Below, one piece after another: positions 1 to 10,659 of a DNA stretch of 64,000 nucleotides. The notes below the pieces were generated by a model. The model did no database searches and was not told the DNA's origin. It saw nothing but the letters and a program-made list of their open reading frames with translations. Each line of letters opens with the position of its first letter. The first letter of the stretch is position 1. The translations under genes were made by a program, and so were the position numbers. The stretch comes from Microvelia longipes (Eukaryota > Arthropoda > Insecta > Hemiptera > Veliidae). The stretch is from the NCBI GenBank assembly GCA_018340805.1, contig JACMZG010001914.1, positions 12,006,667 to 12,070,666 on the forward strand. The letters are read 5' to 3'.

Positions 1-350
1 CATCCCGGTTTCGGATTTTTTGCAAACACAATACTTTACCTATATACCTACAGTATAAATGAGGAAAAGTTAAAATGGGTACGGGGTACCTCGGAACTTT
101 TCCTTATTACATCGGATTAACCATCCTCCCTACTTCGGACTCGCTTCGCTCGTCCTCAGAATATAAAATTACAATTAAAATAAATCATCAACCAGTTCAC
201 AAGTGATATCTGATCGGGTCAAGAAGGGAACCTCCTAAAGAGCCTGTTTACACGTCTTAACACTCCCACACAATTATCTCCCAAGAAAGTAAGCATAGCC
301 GTCTTGTAACCTCGTTTCTAATTTAATTATTCAATTCATTCACTTAAAGA
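1..350 (+). repeat. Dispersed repeat family D, copy at window edge
   Basis: The segment around 40-80 (ATACTTTACC... ATGAGGAAAAGTTAAAAT) is the terminal hairpin of family D. It is followed by GTACGGGGTACCTCGGAAC and, near 140-160, by ACTCGCTTCGCTCGTCCTCA. The same two blocks recur on the other strand at about 11.8, 37.9 and 43.1 kb, and on this strand at 37.35 kb. The copy is cut by the window start and its right boundary is uncertain. It has no coding capacity. Terminal hairpins of this AGGAAAAGTAAAAAT type remind me of abundant short repeats in arthropod genomes, but I cannot give an established name. Confidence 0.6.
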
Positions 351-772
351 CTTCTAAACAGAAAATTACCAATTTAATCAAAACAAGTGTTTCAATTTAA
401 TCTGTCGAATGAAATTGAAAATAATTTCAATCAAATTACAGGATAAAAAATGAAACGAATTACCTACAAAATCTCTATTTTGATCAATCAAACTGCTAAT
501 TGTGTCATCTTTTGATTCGATTAACGAAATCCGGTCTTACAAATTACAGCCTGAAAAGCTATTACATTTTATTGGTGAAATTCTCTTATGGAGGATTCAA
601 TTAAAAGACGAACTGACGAAGAAGTGTTTATTAAACTTTATAAGAGAACATAAACTGAGTAATTTTGTGATTTAAAACATTGAAGACTTTATAAAGGTTA
701 TTTTTATTTTATTTAAATTATATTTATATGATATTTATATTTAAATTAAAATTAACTATTAAAACTTTAAAT

Positions 773-1170
773 AAATACTCTTCCAGGCATAGTTCAATAT
801 GCTCTTAAGCTTATTTTATTATATTTTTTAAAAGCTTATCTTTTTTATGTGTTATATGCCTATAAATTATATCTATAAATAGATTAAAATTATATAAACA
901 CTACACATACAAAACTTAAATACTTTTCCAAGCATGGCTCAATGCTCCTGAGCTTATCTTATTTATATTTTTAAAAGCTTGTCTTTTCTTATCTTAAGCT
1001 TATCTCATTTGTATGTTTTATGCCTTTAAATTATATAAATACATTAAAATAACATAAAAACTTCATATGCTTTTCCAAAAACATAAATACTTTTCCAGGC
1101 ATGGCTTAAAGCTCTAAAGCTTATCTTATTTATATATTATTTGCCTTTAAATTACATAAACTCATTTAAT
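773..1170. repeat. Degenerate tandem repeat, ~145-167 bp period, 3 copies
   Basis: The block AAATACTYTTCCARGCATRG, followed by a short GCTC segment, AAGCTTATCTTATTT and TGCCTTTAAATTA, begins at 773, 918 and 1085. The copies have diverged by substitutions and small indels. No open frame is kept across copies, so this is a local tandem duplication and not a gene. Confidence 0.7.
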
Positions 1171-1570
1171 GCCTAGAAAACGAGCATTCTTAAAGAAATT
1201 CGTCTGGATTAGACTTCCTCACGTACTTCGTGTACAAGTTTTATGAATTTCGTGTGAACTTGCTTCGAAGAAATTTAAAATAAAAACATCACATAATAAT
1301 TATGGACATAATTTATGTCTATAAAATTTAAACTTAGTCATTTAATTCTGTAATGTTTTATAATTATTAATGTTTTGTGTTATATTCGACTACCTTATTT
1401 TACGCGATAAAAACAATTTTAAATTGATTCTTGAGTCTTATTTTCTTAGAATTTATGTATTAAGATCTTATCTTATTTATTAAGATTGAGAAAAGTAAGA
1501 AATTTAATAACCAGTTTGGTGCTTGAAATCTGTCACTAATTTTAAAGTTTAATTGCAGTTTTAAAAGCGA

Positions 1571-1605
1571 GGTTTTACGCGACTTTATTTCGCGTAAAAC
1601 CTCAC
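1571..1605. repeat. Short inverted repeat (hairpin)
   Basis: GAGGTTTTACGCGA at 1571-1584 is the exact reverse complement of 1592-1605, with a 7-base loop. A third degenerate copy (TTTTACGCGAG) follows at about 1608-1618. CG dinucleotides are unusually dense here for this AT-rich DNA. The flanks hold no gene, and the function is unknown. Confidence 0.75.
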
Positions 1606-1763
1606 TTTTACGCGAGTTTTTACCGCTTTATTTCGCAGGACATAAAGAGCATGCAACGATAACTGCCGTAAAAGTAATGAAGAATATAGGCGGTAGAGTA
1701 CATAAATTTCTGCGTTTCAGCACCTAATATTCATAAAAGTAAAATCAATTTGGTCAATTTAAT

Positions 1764-1806
1764 TAATGGAAAATCGATTTAGCGCGTCATCCCCTTTACT
1801 CAAGAT
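1764..1806 (-). mobile_element. Solo terminus of hAT-type MITE family C
   Basis: GCGTCATCCCCTTTACTCAAGATC matches, with a few changes, the right terminus of the complete family C element at 34.3-34.8 kb (GCGTCATCCCCTTTATTCAA). Only the terminal ~40 bp is recognisable, so this is a fragment. Confidence 0.5.
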
Positions 1807-1862
1807 CACTATACCGTCGGCCTTTTCTTGTCACATACATTGGAGTTTGGTTGGAGCTATAG

Positions 1863-3344
1863 TATAACATACGGCAAAAATCGGTTGACAGCGTGTCAAA
1901 AATACGTAAGGGAATAAATTCTATTGATTCAGACCGACCACATCATGTCATCCTCGGTACAAAAATTACCTTTTTCGTAAATAAACTCATTAAAAGGCAA
2001 CACTGGTTTTAAACATTTATAACCTGGCTTCGCTTTCTTCCTTCATTGTACATTTTGATCAGTTTGAGTTGGTTTTGTTTCATTTCAATCTGTTCGATTC
2101 ATATAATTATTGTAGCGTTTTGGTTTTCATTTTATTTATACTCTTAATTGGTAACTTTAAAAATCACAACAATGTTTATACTTAAAAAGTAAATAAATAA
2201 ATTTTTAACGTAACAACATAAAACCGAGTCCGTTAGCTCAGTAGTAGAGCGCTCGCCTTTCGACCTGGAGGTCGAGGGTTAAAATCCAGCCGGGGGAGGA
2301 CCTCAATATGAGGTTATCCCTTGTACCGTACACTCGGGAGGTCTTGAATTTAAGGCCGGCCAACCAGCCAAGGTTTTACGTGGTTTCTTGGCTACTAATA
2401 CGCAAATGTGCGGGTTGTATCTAGTTTTCATCTGAGACAAGTCTGGATCCACGTTTCCGTTGTCTCCAGCTCACGAAAAGTTAATTCTGCGGGCTAGGGG
2501 AGATGAAGGTCGAAAAGATACACTGAGCCTTTGTATGTCCGAAAACTTAGTCAGTGAAAGTGATGGCGGCGACACGATTAACGTAAGTGACTAGGAACAA
2601 AGTGCTCGGTTCTTGAAGACAGACGTCTCCTAATGCACTGCGGAGCTTTGACTTTCAGGTCAGGGCCATAATGATGTTTTACACGCTGACATCTGGGCTG
2701 CTAGAGTTCTTTGTCGCGGTGGCGCTGGACTGGCCAGAGCGGTGAGCCTACCTTAGAGTCTGATGATGCTAGTGGAACTGATGAGATGTGAGACTGGAAG
2801 GACGAGGTCACTGAGTGAACTAATAGTATCAGAATAGCTAAGTAAGACTAGAGAGACAAGCAACAGTGACCAGTAGTCGCGCTAGCCAGAGCGGGAGCCC
2901 TAGCCCAGAGTCTAGCTGGTCTAGATGACTAGGCACACTGGGTCCAATATACAGCCAGAGCCAGTGAGTGGATAGAGCTAGTTGGCTGGATGACTAGACA
3001 CACTGAACTGTGATATCCCATGTGAACGTTCCATGTACGGAGAGGGTGCTTCCTAGATGATTGGATGTGTACAAACTCAGGGGTTAATGGAGTGAGATTT
3101 GAGGGAAAACGCTAAATGACCCTACGGGTTAAAGCGTAAAAAAAAATAACATAAACATACAATATATAAAATAACATAATACAATATAAAATAAATCAAT
3201 TGATACAATTCAAAACATAACCTAACTTATAGTGTTGCCAGAGTAGTGATTTTTTGTTACGTATAAAAGAGATTTTTTTATTGTAAAAAAGTGGGTCGAG
3301 AATTGAGATTTAGGCGGGCTGTCAATTGATTTTAGCTGTGGTGT
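1863..3344. mobile_element. Family E inverted-repeat DNA transposon, copy 1, interrupted by a SINE
   Basis: The left end (TAACATACGGCAAAAATCGG then TTGACAGC) and right end (GGCTGTCAATTGATTTTAGC then TGTG) are reverse-complementary. They match both ends of the better-preserved copy at 32.09-32.96 kb. Shared interior blocks are GGCAACACTGGTT near 2000 and CATAACCT...GTGTTGCCAGAGTAG near 3215-3245. The SINE at 2225-3147 sits inside it. Without the SINE about 560 bp remains, so the element is non-autonomous and has no transposase. Confidence 0.65.
2225..3147 (+). mobile_element. Long tRNA-derived SINE-like retroposon with A-tail and target duplication
   Basis: The 5' end has a Pol III type-2 promoter: a box A-like TTAGCTCAGTAGTAGAGCGC at about 2233-2252 and a box B-like GGGTTAAAATCC at about 2276-2287. 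A long, clearly more GC-rich body follows, ending in an A-tract at about 3138-3146. AACATAAAAC lies just before it (2215-2224) and AACATAAAC just after (3148-3156), which reads as a target-site duplication from target-primed reverse transcription. The block near 2370-2420 (GGTTTTACGTGGTTTC then GCAAATGTGCGGG) resembles a central domain I associate with invertebrate SINEs, from memory. At ~920 bp it is long for a SINE. A partial internal duplication (GGCCAGAGCGGTGAGCC near 2730, AGCCAGAGCGGGAGCC near 2885) helps to explain this. Confidence 0.65.
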
Positions 3345-4212
3345 TGGGTGCTATAAGGTAAAAATCAGAAATGATGTTCAGAAAAAAAACGTTATTAAAT
3401 TACATTCCATAGCTTTATATGTTTTCCTCTTTCTTAAAAAAAAATCTTATAAAATTCTGGATGAAATCTTCTTTTTAACAATCTAAAGGCAGGTGTAAAC
3501 CCTTTTGCAAAAGTTTTCAGTAACGTACAAAAATTTAAAAGAAATATCGATTTTGACCCTTTTTAAATATCGATGAAAAGCTTTTCTTTTTTCCTTCTAC
3601 TTTTAACTCTTTTTCTGCATTTCAAGGTCACGTGTTTAAAAAGAAAGAGCTTTTTACAAAAATCAAATATTTTGCACAAAAGCTCTTGTGTCTATATATT
3701 ATATACAATTTTTGGAGGAAGGAGGTACGTTCCCTCCAAAAAATGTAAAGGGTTTAACCACCTCTCTTTAGGTATAAAGTTTACCAAAATTTGGCGGGTT
3801 ACCCGGAATAAAAATTTGTTACCTAGTTCTATATCTTCATTTTGTTCAAACCTTCTTAATTTTATATATTTTCTTTCAATCCTTTATTCATGTACAGTGA
3901 ACCCTTTGAAATGAATATCTTTCTTATTGAAACTTACTGAAACATTTATGAGGGATTCAGTTGCAACAAATGCAACTCGAGAACAATAATTTGTATGTGC
4001 GAAAGTTCGTTGAGTCATTCACCATTTCCATAAATAACTTGTTGCAAATTATTGCTCAAAGAGTTCAATCAGTGCTTTGAAAGTTCGTTGGCTTAACTTT
4101 AGCACTGCTTAAAGTTTGTTAAATTACGTTTCTAAAATTCGCTTAACAAGTGTAAGCAAAATTTATAAATACGTTAATATGAGTGACGTTAGTGCCAGTG
4201 GATTCCATATTA
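3345..4212. other. Intergenic, no recognised feature
   Basis: AT-rich DNA. A 113-codon open frame (3573-3914, plus strand) starts with a hydrophobic leucine/phenylalanine run, but it has low-complexity composition, no recognisable domain and no neighbouring exon signals. I treat it as chance. Confidence 0.5.
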
Positions 4213-4286
4213 TATAAGGATTCAAATTAAGTCTTCCACAAATATAGTACTTATATTGTGGATAGACCTTTAATTGAATCCTTATA
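4213..4286. repeat. Imperfect 74 bp palindrome
   Basis: TATAAGGATTCAAATTAAG at the left mirrors CTTTAATTGAATCCTTATA at the right. The inner segments TCTTCCACAA and TTGTGGATAGA also pair, leaving a centre near TATAGTACTTA. It could be a very small fold-back element or a hairpin. No flanking duplication is evident. Confidence 0.6.
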
Positions 4287-4544
4287 CGATAAAAACAAAA
4301 ATATAAGCACAAAAGTTCCTTTGATGAATTCATCTTGTTTATTTCAAATTTTCATGAGTTCGTAACATTTGTTCCTTGCTATAGCTGTTACTGCCAGTTT
4401 TATTTATTTTTTTAGTTCCTTGTGATTTTGTTAGTTCATATCTTCCGTCCTAATATCTTTTTTAGCTAAAAATACCATTGACTTCCCAATGACTTTAGTA
4501 GAATTCTATTTGTATAATATATAAATTTGTTATCAATAGTATAT

Positions 4545-4620
4545 TATGCTACTAGGCAGCAAAATGGAATTTTGCAAACAAGTTTTATAAATTAGGCGAG
4601 GGAGGGCTAAGCAATTACCA
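4545..4620 (+). repeat. Dispersed repeat family K fragment
   Basis: GCTACTAGGCAGCAAAATGG, a ...TTTTATAAATT... stretch, a GGCGA block and CAATTACCAGT occur here. They recur in the same order at about 18.77-18.87 kb. Two diverged copies only, and the boundaries are unclear. Confidence 0.35.
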
Positions 4621-5008
4621 GTCAAGGCTGTAATTAACCAAATTGTACTAACGAGACGTAATAGCCAAATCAGTCAAATGGCGAATTGCCTGCATAAGCG
4701 GAGCCGATGCAAGTAAATGCTGACACGAGTTGGCAATGTTTCCTTTGCGCATAGTAGCATATACTATTTATCTACTTACGGCTGAAAAAATAACACAAGA
4801 ATATATTCTTTTAATGTTACGTTTAAGTCGTATCGGTTGCGGTAAAAAAAATAAGATTATAATATATTATTAAATTGCCATAGTAATTTTTTCTACAATT
4901 GCTTTGATTCATTGTATTTGTAGCAAAATTAGTTTATCTTGTTTTCAGTTTTAGTAATTTACAACGTTTTAGATTTACAACTTTATTTAAACAAAATAAA
5001 TCAACAAA

Positions 5009-5500
5009 TAAGGCCGCGGTCGATATATCACGGCCTTCTAGAACGTTGGATAACCAACAAACTTCTTTTATAACTTTTTTTCAAAATTTTCAGTAATTAG
5101 CCGGAATTTGTGATAAATGAAGCCTATTTCGTAATCTGCACGCTCTTTGGTTAATCTCAAAGAGTATTACATTCACTCAACGATTTATTTTAATCCAACT
5201 TGGTACATACATAAACTACTGTTAGACGTCACTGTGTAACAAATATGACATGTCAAAAAATAACACAAAATATTGACGTCTAACAGTAGTTTAGTATGTA
5301 CCAAGTAGATTAAAAAATAATCGTTGAGTTGAAAATGAATGAATAAACTTTTGAGATTAACACCAAAAGAGCGTGCAGATTACGAAAATAGGCCATTTAT
5401 CACAAATCCGCTAATTACTGAAAATTGAAAAAAAAAGTTATAAAAAAGTTTGTTGGTGATCCAACGTTCTAGAAGGCCGTGGATATTCGACCGCGCCTTA
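5009..5500. mobile_element. 492 bp fold-back (palindromic) MITE
   Basis: The left arm begins AAGGCCGCGGTCGATATATC at about 5010. The right arm ends with the matching reverse complement (GATATTCGACCGCGCCTT) at 5499. The arms, about 220 bp each, stay complementary inward through CACGGCCTTCTAGAACGTTGG, ATCTGCACGCTCTTT and CTACTGTTAGACGTC, and meet around a loop of about 44 bases (5231-5274). The flanks AATA|...|TATAA would fit a TA duplication, as used by Tc1/mariner-like elements, but that is weak evidence. No open frame of significance lies inside. Confidence 0.75.
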
Positions 5501-6834
5501 TAATGAAATAACAAGACAATTCAAAAACAGCTGTTAACAAATGAAAACAAGCGATAAATATCAGTGTTGCCAATATTATTAAAATAATATATTTTAGATA
5601 TTTTTTAAAAATGTTTAATACTTAATAATATATTGTATTTCTAAGTAATAATGTGCAGAAAGTATTATTATAAACAATTACCATGTTTACAAAACAAAGA
5701 ACGCCGTTATTCACTCAATAACCTGCAACATAATAACCTAAACTCATTCATTTCTCCTCCCGACGTGTTTTGATTTTTTTACCATTATATTTAAATGTAC
5801 CATAACTCCCTAGGAGGTAGAGTATTATCATGAAAATTTCCCGTACTGGTTTTAAATATTTTGTCGACAGTGTTGGTGTAATGAAATTTTGCAGCTTAAA
5901 ACAGTTCAGTAATGACTAATTTTATCGTAAGTAGATAAAATATATTGTACGTCTAGCCATACCCCATGCTCGAATACGCCAATTAAATAAATCAAACCTA
6001 CCTTTGCGAGCGCAATAGCCCTAAAAATAAAGAATATGTTTAGAATCATTAGAAAGTCCAGTAAACCAGTTAAGACCAGTTAGGATAACTTTACCTTAAC
6101 ATTATTATAGTTCTTCCTTTAATCACAGTTGTGGTACTAATAGTTAATAAGTATAGTGACTGAAAATTTTCTTTAAGTGTTATAAGCAAATATTTATTGA
6201 ATTAGCATTATTTTGTCAAATTATAGACTTCTCATTGGAAGTAGAAATGTTAAGTTGTTACATCTTTAGTAATATTTTTCTGCCGTATCATGGAATAAAT
6301 ACTATGATAAATAAGAATTTTTTGAAAAGTCTAAACCCTACTGTTGTTCTGACATATCGAGGTTATGTCACCCCAACACTCAACAATAAAGTCAAATTTT
6401 TGACAATTGCTTACTAAACACAAATAAGAAAGAGATCTGGACCCAATACGTCATTTAAACAAAATCCATTGAAATCTCAAGTCTGTTGGAGCTACACTTT
6501 CCATTATAATGTTTTAGTTGCCAACTGACGAATTGTAAATTTGAAAAACTTATTCAACATTCATCCTGTCCCTATTATAAAAAAATCAAAAGGATTTTGA
6601 AGTCAAGGAAACTTATAAGCAATTAATCAGAAAAGTTAACAAAAGTTTGGAGGTTGAACATAAGAAGGCAATTTTAATAGAGGAACTTATTTGAGAAAAA
6701 ACTTAACAGAAAAATAGCCCCTAAGATTTCAAATAAAAATCCTTTATAAAAACTTAATAAAGGATTTTTCGTTCTATCATGGAAATAGTATAAATAGATC
6801 TTCCTTTTGTATAATTTGTACAAAAAGAAATAAA
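5501..6834. other. Intergenic, no recognised gene
   Basis: AT-rich. There is a small perfect hairpin at 6735-6769 (AAAAATCCTTTAT and its complement, 9-base loop). The 60-codon frame at 6235-6417 has no recognisable content. Confidence 0.45.
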
Positions 6835-6965
6835 ATCGTTTCTAATCACGAGGGAGTTTTATGGTAGGTTTATGGTGTACCTCAGGGATGAGTTCTTGGA
6901 CCCATTCTATTTGTTAATTTTTTTGTCAAACATTTCCCTCACAACAATAGATCCCTCTCTTATTT
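6835..6965 (+). pseudogene. Decayed LINE reverse-transcriptase fragment
   Basis: Reading in frame from 6874 gives GVPQG*VLGPILFVNFF. This matches the conserved catalytic-domain block of non-LTR retrotransposon reverse transcriptases (family pattern GVPQGSVLGPLLFLIYIND), with the serine codon changed to a stop (TGA for TCA). Upstream, ...SNHEGVL is compatible with the preceding variable region. Downstream, similarity is lost within about 20 codons and I do not find the YADD active-site block. A stop inside the best-conserved motif shows that this is a dead fragment. Clade (Jockey, CR1, RTE or I) cannot be decided from so little. Confidence 0.7.
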
Positions 6966-8340
6966 AATGTTATAACACTTATAAAAATTTTGTGGGAGTG
7001 TTGCCCTGCTAAGGTTATGTTAGCCACCTGCTACTATTAAAAAAAAATGAAAAGGTTCAGTTTTTTTGCCAACCCCTGATTTTTTAAGAGGTATACCGTT
7101 TCAACCGCTATTGTGGTGTATTACATTTTTTGTAGTATTTATTCAACATTTTATTAATATTTATAACGCAGTATGTATTACATAAATATATTATTACGTT
7201 AGGTAAAAATATTACAGATTTCACCGTATAAAAAATAATGGAAGTAATCAAACTTTTTTTATGAATTAAATGGCTTCTATGAATGAAGAGCCACTATAAG
7301 ACCATGTGGGTGTCTTTGAATAACCGCAAGTCTTGATAGAGATAGTTTTATGACGTATTAATGTCGTTTGACTTAAAACGTGTCACATTACATGTGAAGA
7401 TTGACTGAAAATCTGAGAGTAAAATCTTTTTTAAAAACCTGCATGAACCTGATACTATCGAGCTTTCAGGTTTTACTGACCCAGAAGAGCTGTCATTTTC
7501 TTGTTTTTAACCTAATCTGACAGTATGAAGATAAACCTTATATCATAGATTGAACCCTTGTTCCATAATATTTTTGAGATCAGATCAGTTTAATCATTGT
7601 GGAGACTAGGCGATAATTTGGACTAGAAGAAAGTAAATTACAAAACCAACTTATTTTACACTCAAGATTAGAGCAGCATATGCCATAATAATCCATCCAT
7701 TTTTCGGATATCTCTTCTTATACACAGATATTGATTAAGATAAATCAATGAAGATAATCTTAATACGAACGCCAGTGATCAGCAAGGTCAGCAAGAATAA
7801 TTTCCAACCTTGTTGAAAAGATTATTTAACCCCCAAGTCAGAACCCAGCTTTTACTATCGCTTGCAATTTTGCACTCATTTTTTAGCTTTAGTTTCTATG
7901 GCCTTTACCTTCTTCGTTTTCAAGTACTTATTAGTAGCTAATCATCGTTTATTATCCAGTTATTCGATTTCTATCTGTTCAGCGAAAACAATTTATTCTT
8001 TGTATTCTAAGGTCGAGCTTAGCAAAACCGAATAACTGCTTCTTTTGCGGCTTTAGGGACTGGTCAATCATGAAATCCAGAGGGCAAACAAACCAAGAAA
8101 TTTTATCGCTCTAGAGGATTGACTTTTAGGGACATTAAATAATAATGCCCCTTTCGAGCCTTGCACATCCCTTGCCGAGCAGTTCTTCGCAATTTATTAA
8201 TTCTTGACGAATTTATTCTGCATTTTGTTTTAGTTATTAATGTTTATTTTTATGTTAATTACAACTGAAACAGTCAGTTGTTTGCAATCGTAGAGAAATG
8301 TATATGTATACAAATAAAGGTTTTATTTATTTAGAAATAA
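6966..8340. other. Intergenic, no recognised feature
   Basis: No convincing open frame, repeat match to other parts of the window, or RNA gene. It could hold further decayed LINE sequence downstream of the RT relic, but I cannot show that by eye. Confidence 0.4.
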
Positions 8341-8344
8341 TGTA

Positions 8345-8660
8345 AGTGTGCAAATCTGGGAAATGCAACAAGTTCCATCCAATCATAAAACTGTTCCATC
8401 ATTCGACGTTCGTCATTATTGATGGCTCGACATAATGTCATGTTCTACTCTGTTTCTTTACGTCTAACTTATCAGGGCGCTGACAGAGCCTGATATATTT
8501 TTTGTTTGCCAAGCATGATGGCGGTAAAAGAGCACCGCTAAATACTTCACATTATATTTTTCGGAATTTTAATTCCTAGGTGCCTCTCGCACAATTGTAT
8601 TGAGGACTAATTTAACTAAATGTTAATGTTTTGCAAAACTCGATTGTATCAAATAATATA
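8345..8660. repeat. Dispersed repeat family B, rearranged copy
   Basis: The first part (about 8345-8490) contains CATTCGACGTTCGTCATTAT, TGATGGCTCGACATAATGTC and TTTACGTCTAACTTATCAGG, in minus orientation relative to the 45 kb copy. The second part (about 8510-8660) has GATGGCGGTAAAAGAGCACC, CTCGCACAATTGTATTG and GTTTTGCAAAACTCG in plus orientation. The copy is an inverted chimera of family B halves. Confidence 0.65.
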
Positions 8661-8805
8661 TATTTTTTACAACTGTATTAATAATCTATTTCAGATTTCT
8701 AAAATTAATTATAACTTTCACATGAATATTTATAAACTATCATGTTTATTTATAAACTAACCTTATTTCACATCTCAAAGAGAAGTATATGTGTTACCCT
8801 TAACT

Positions 8806-9418
8806 AAAGTAAATATAAACCAAGTAGGGAAACTCCTAAACTGACACATGTATAAAAATTCAGACCTGCCCGATCAGCTGATAGCGGGCTCAAACATAAA
8901 TAATAGCTACAATTAGAATAATTGCGCATGCGCCTTTTCGGATTTAGGGTTTTTTATTTAATTTTATTGGCAACCCTGATAACATTGGATGAGTTTTACT
9001 TTTTATCGTATTATCGTCCTTTAATATGTACGTGATATTTAATGTTTTTGTATTAAATTCTGTGAAATAATTGTTATAATAATTTAGTTAAAGAATAAAT
9101 TCTGGCGCGGTGGTCCGCATGTCGGGCGAATTTCCTTTAGATGCGTGTTTCCGTGCTTAACAGCAATCCTGGTTGAAATGATCATTTTTATAGTTTTTTA
9201 CATTATATAAGTTTACAACTACTAAATAAATAATTCCGGCGCGGTGGTCCGCTGTCGGGCGAATTTCATTTAGAAATACGCATTCTAAATGAACAAAATG
9301 GCCGCGCCAATAGGAAAATTTGAGCCAACTCCCTGGTGGACAAAGTGTGAACCACAAGCCAGGTCTGACAGAAATTGTGTTTGTTTCCCTACTTGGTTTA
9401 TATATTACTTTACCCTTA
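8806..9418. mobile_element. ~610 bp inverted-terminus element carrying tRNA-like units
   Basis: The left terminus AAATATAAACCAAGTAGGGA then AAC, with CAGACCTG about 35 bases on, is mirrored at the right end (CAGGTCTGACAG ... GTTTCCCTACTTGGTTTATA). Inside lie two tRNA-like heads (GGCGCGGTGGTCCGC at 9114 and 9238). GGCAACCCTG at about 8968 resembles hAT-type terminal sequence, possibly a second nested relic. No transposase frame is present. A 66-codon minus frame here is an accident of the tRNA-like units. Confidence 0.6.
9111..9290 (+). repeat. Two tRNA-like SINE head units (family T)
   Basis: GGCGCGGTGGTCCGCATGTC (9114) and GGCGCGGTGGTCCGCTGTCG (9238) are box A-like. Each is followed by GGGCGAATTTC and a T-rich tail (TTTACATTATATAAGTTTAC). 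The same units occur in tandem at 20.3-20.6 kb, inverted at 21.0-21.1 kb and diverged at 61.87 kb. Neither unit here has a good box B, so both are probably dead. Confidence 0.6.
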
Positions 9419-10530
9419 ACAAATAATTGCTCATATCTATGAATTTTAAGTACTTGTTTAAGTAAAGTGCAGCCACAATAAGTCCCTTAGTTAATTTACT
9501 TATGATGAACGTAAAATATAAATGACTTATAGAATGCTGTATAAATATGCCCTGCAGAGATTTTAATAATTATTTTTAAGTATTAGATTTAACCCTTAGT
9601 ATAAATTACAATCAAGGGCCAACTTCAAAAAAATATTTACCTTTAGGGCTCAAAAAAGTTAATTTGGACTTCTACTTCTGTAAATTTTACGGTGTAATAT
9701 GGTTAACATAAAGAAATTAAAGGTTGCGCTTAAGGGCAATAATGCTTTGAACCTTTGAAGGTAAATTAAGTTTGAGCACCTGTAGCGCTTCTAGCGGTTG
9801 TGCTACCACTTTCACCTGCGTGAATTACCTGCTACTTGCTAATCAGGTTCAAAAGATGTAATTTTTCATTTAAATTATTCACGCCCACGGTTTGTGCCCT
9901 AAAGACAAAAAGCCCTATGGGTCTTGTTTCTTAATATGTTTTTACATTTTAAGGGACCCTATGAATATTACATTCCAATGTATACATGATACACCCCGCC
10001 ACCTGTTTTTTTGTGTTTTACCTGATTGTGTCTACGTTATTTTTTGTTTGTCTAAAATTACATAAATGCTTCTGGCGTTTTTATTAAAAGCAAGACGGAA
10101 TTTATCAACAGAATATAGAACGAAAAATTGCGTTAAGACATTTGTGTGAAGTTTCCTCCAAGTCTTGGTCTAAAGTAAACTGTCTTAAAGTCAAACCTCT
10201 TCAAGCTCTGCACCTCTCAGTTCTGCATCTTTTGTAGCTTTCCTAAGTTTTTATTGATTAATATATTTCCAGCATTGAACAAAACCTAGTTATTACTCAA
10301 GGAAGCAATGATCTATTATAGTACTGATGTGAGGATATCAAATTCAATTAGCTTTTTAATAAGATTTTATTGCGGCTATTTCTTTATAAACCAAATTATA
10401 TTCTGATCCAGCTATCCAGAGTTTTTCACATAAGGTAACCAGATTGTTTTCTGATATTTAGTAGAACGTCAAAATTACAAATCAAAGCAAAAGCAATGTG
10501 TGGGAAACCGAAATAAAGTTATTATTTATA
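9419..10530. other. Intergenic, no recognised feature
   Basis: No open frame above background and no match to the repeat families seen elsewhere in the window. Confidence 0.4.
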
Positions 10531-10558
10531 ACCTTAACTCTTGTATAAGAGTTAAGGT
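10531..10558. repeat. Perfect 12 bp-arm hairpin
   Basis: ACCTTAACTCTT, then GTAT, then AAGAGTTAAGGT. It is followed within 55 bp by an (AT)n tract. No T-run or gene context makes it a terminator. Confidence 0.7.
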
Positions 10559-10610
10559 ACGTAACTATTGTATTATTATTGATTACATTAATATTGTATC
10601 AAAAATACAA

Positions 10611-10614
10611 TATT

Positions 10615-10648
<34 letters not shown>
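10611..10648. repeat. (AT)n microsatellite
   Basis: Uninterrupted or nearly uninterrupted TA dinucleotides. Confidence 0.95.
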
Positions 10649-10659
10649 AAAGGGGCTGC

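Noticed and set aside
2225..2300. Genuine tRNA gene
   Set aside because: Box A and B are present, but the T stem has mismatches, the acceptor stem does not pair and the unit continues into a 900 bp retroposon.
3573..3914. 113-codon plus-strand open frame with a hydrophobic start resembling a signal peptide
   Set aside because: Low-complexity F/L/S composition, no domain, no coding context. Frames of this length are expected by chance in 64 kb.
4752..5960. Outer inverted repeat around the 492 bp fold-back (TTTATCTACTTACG near 4777 and its complement near 5930)
   Set aside because: Only about 20 bp match and they are not symmetric about the fold-back centre, so chance is likely.
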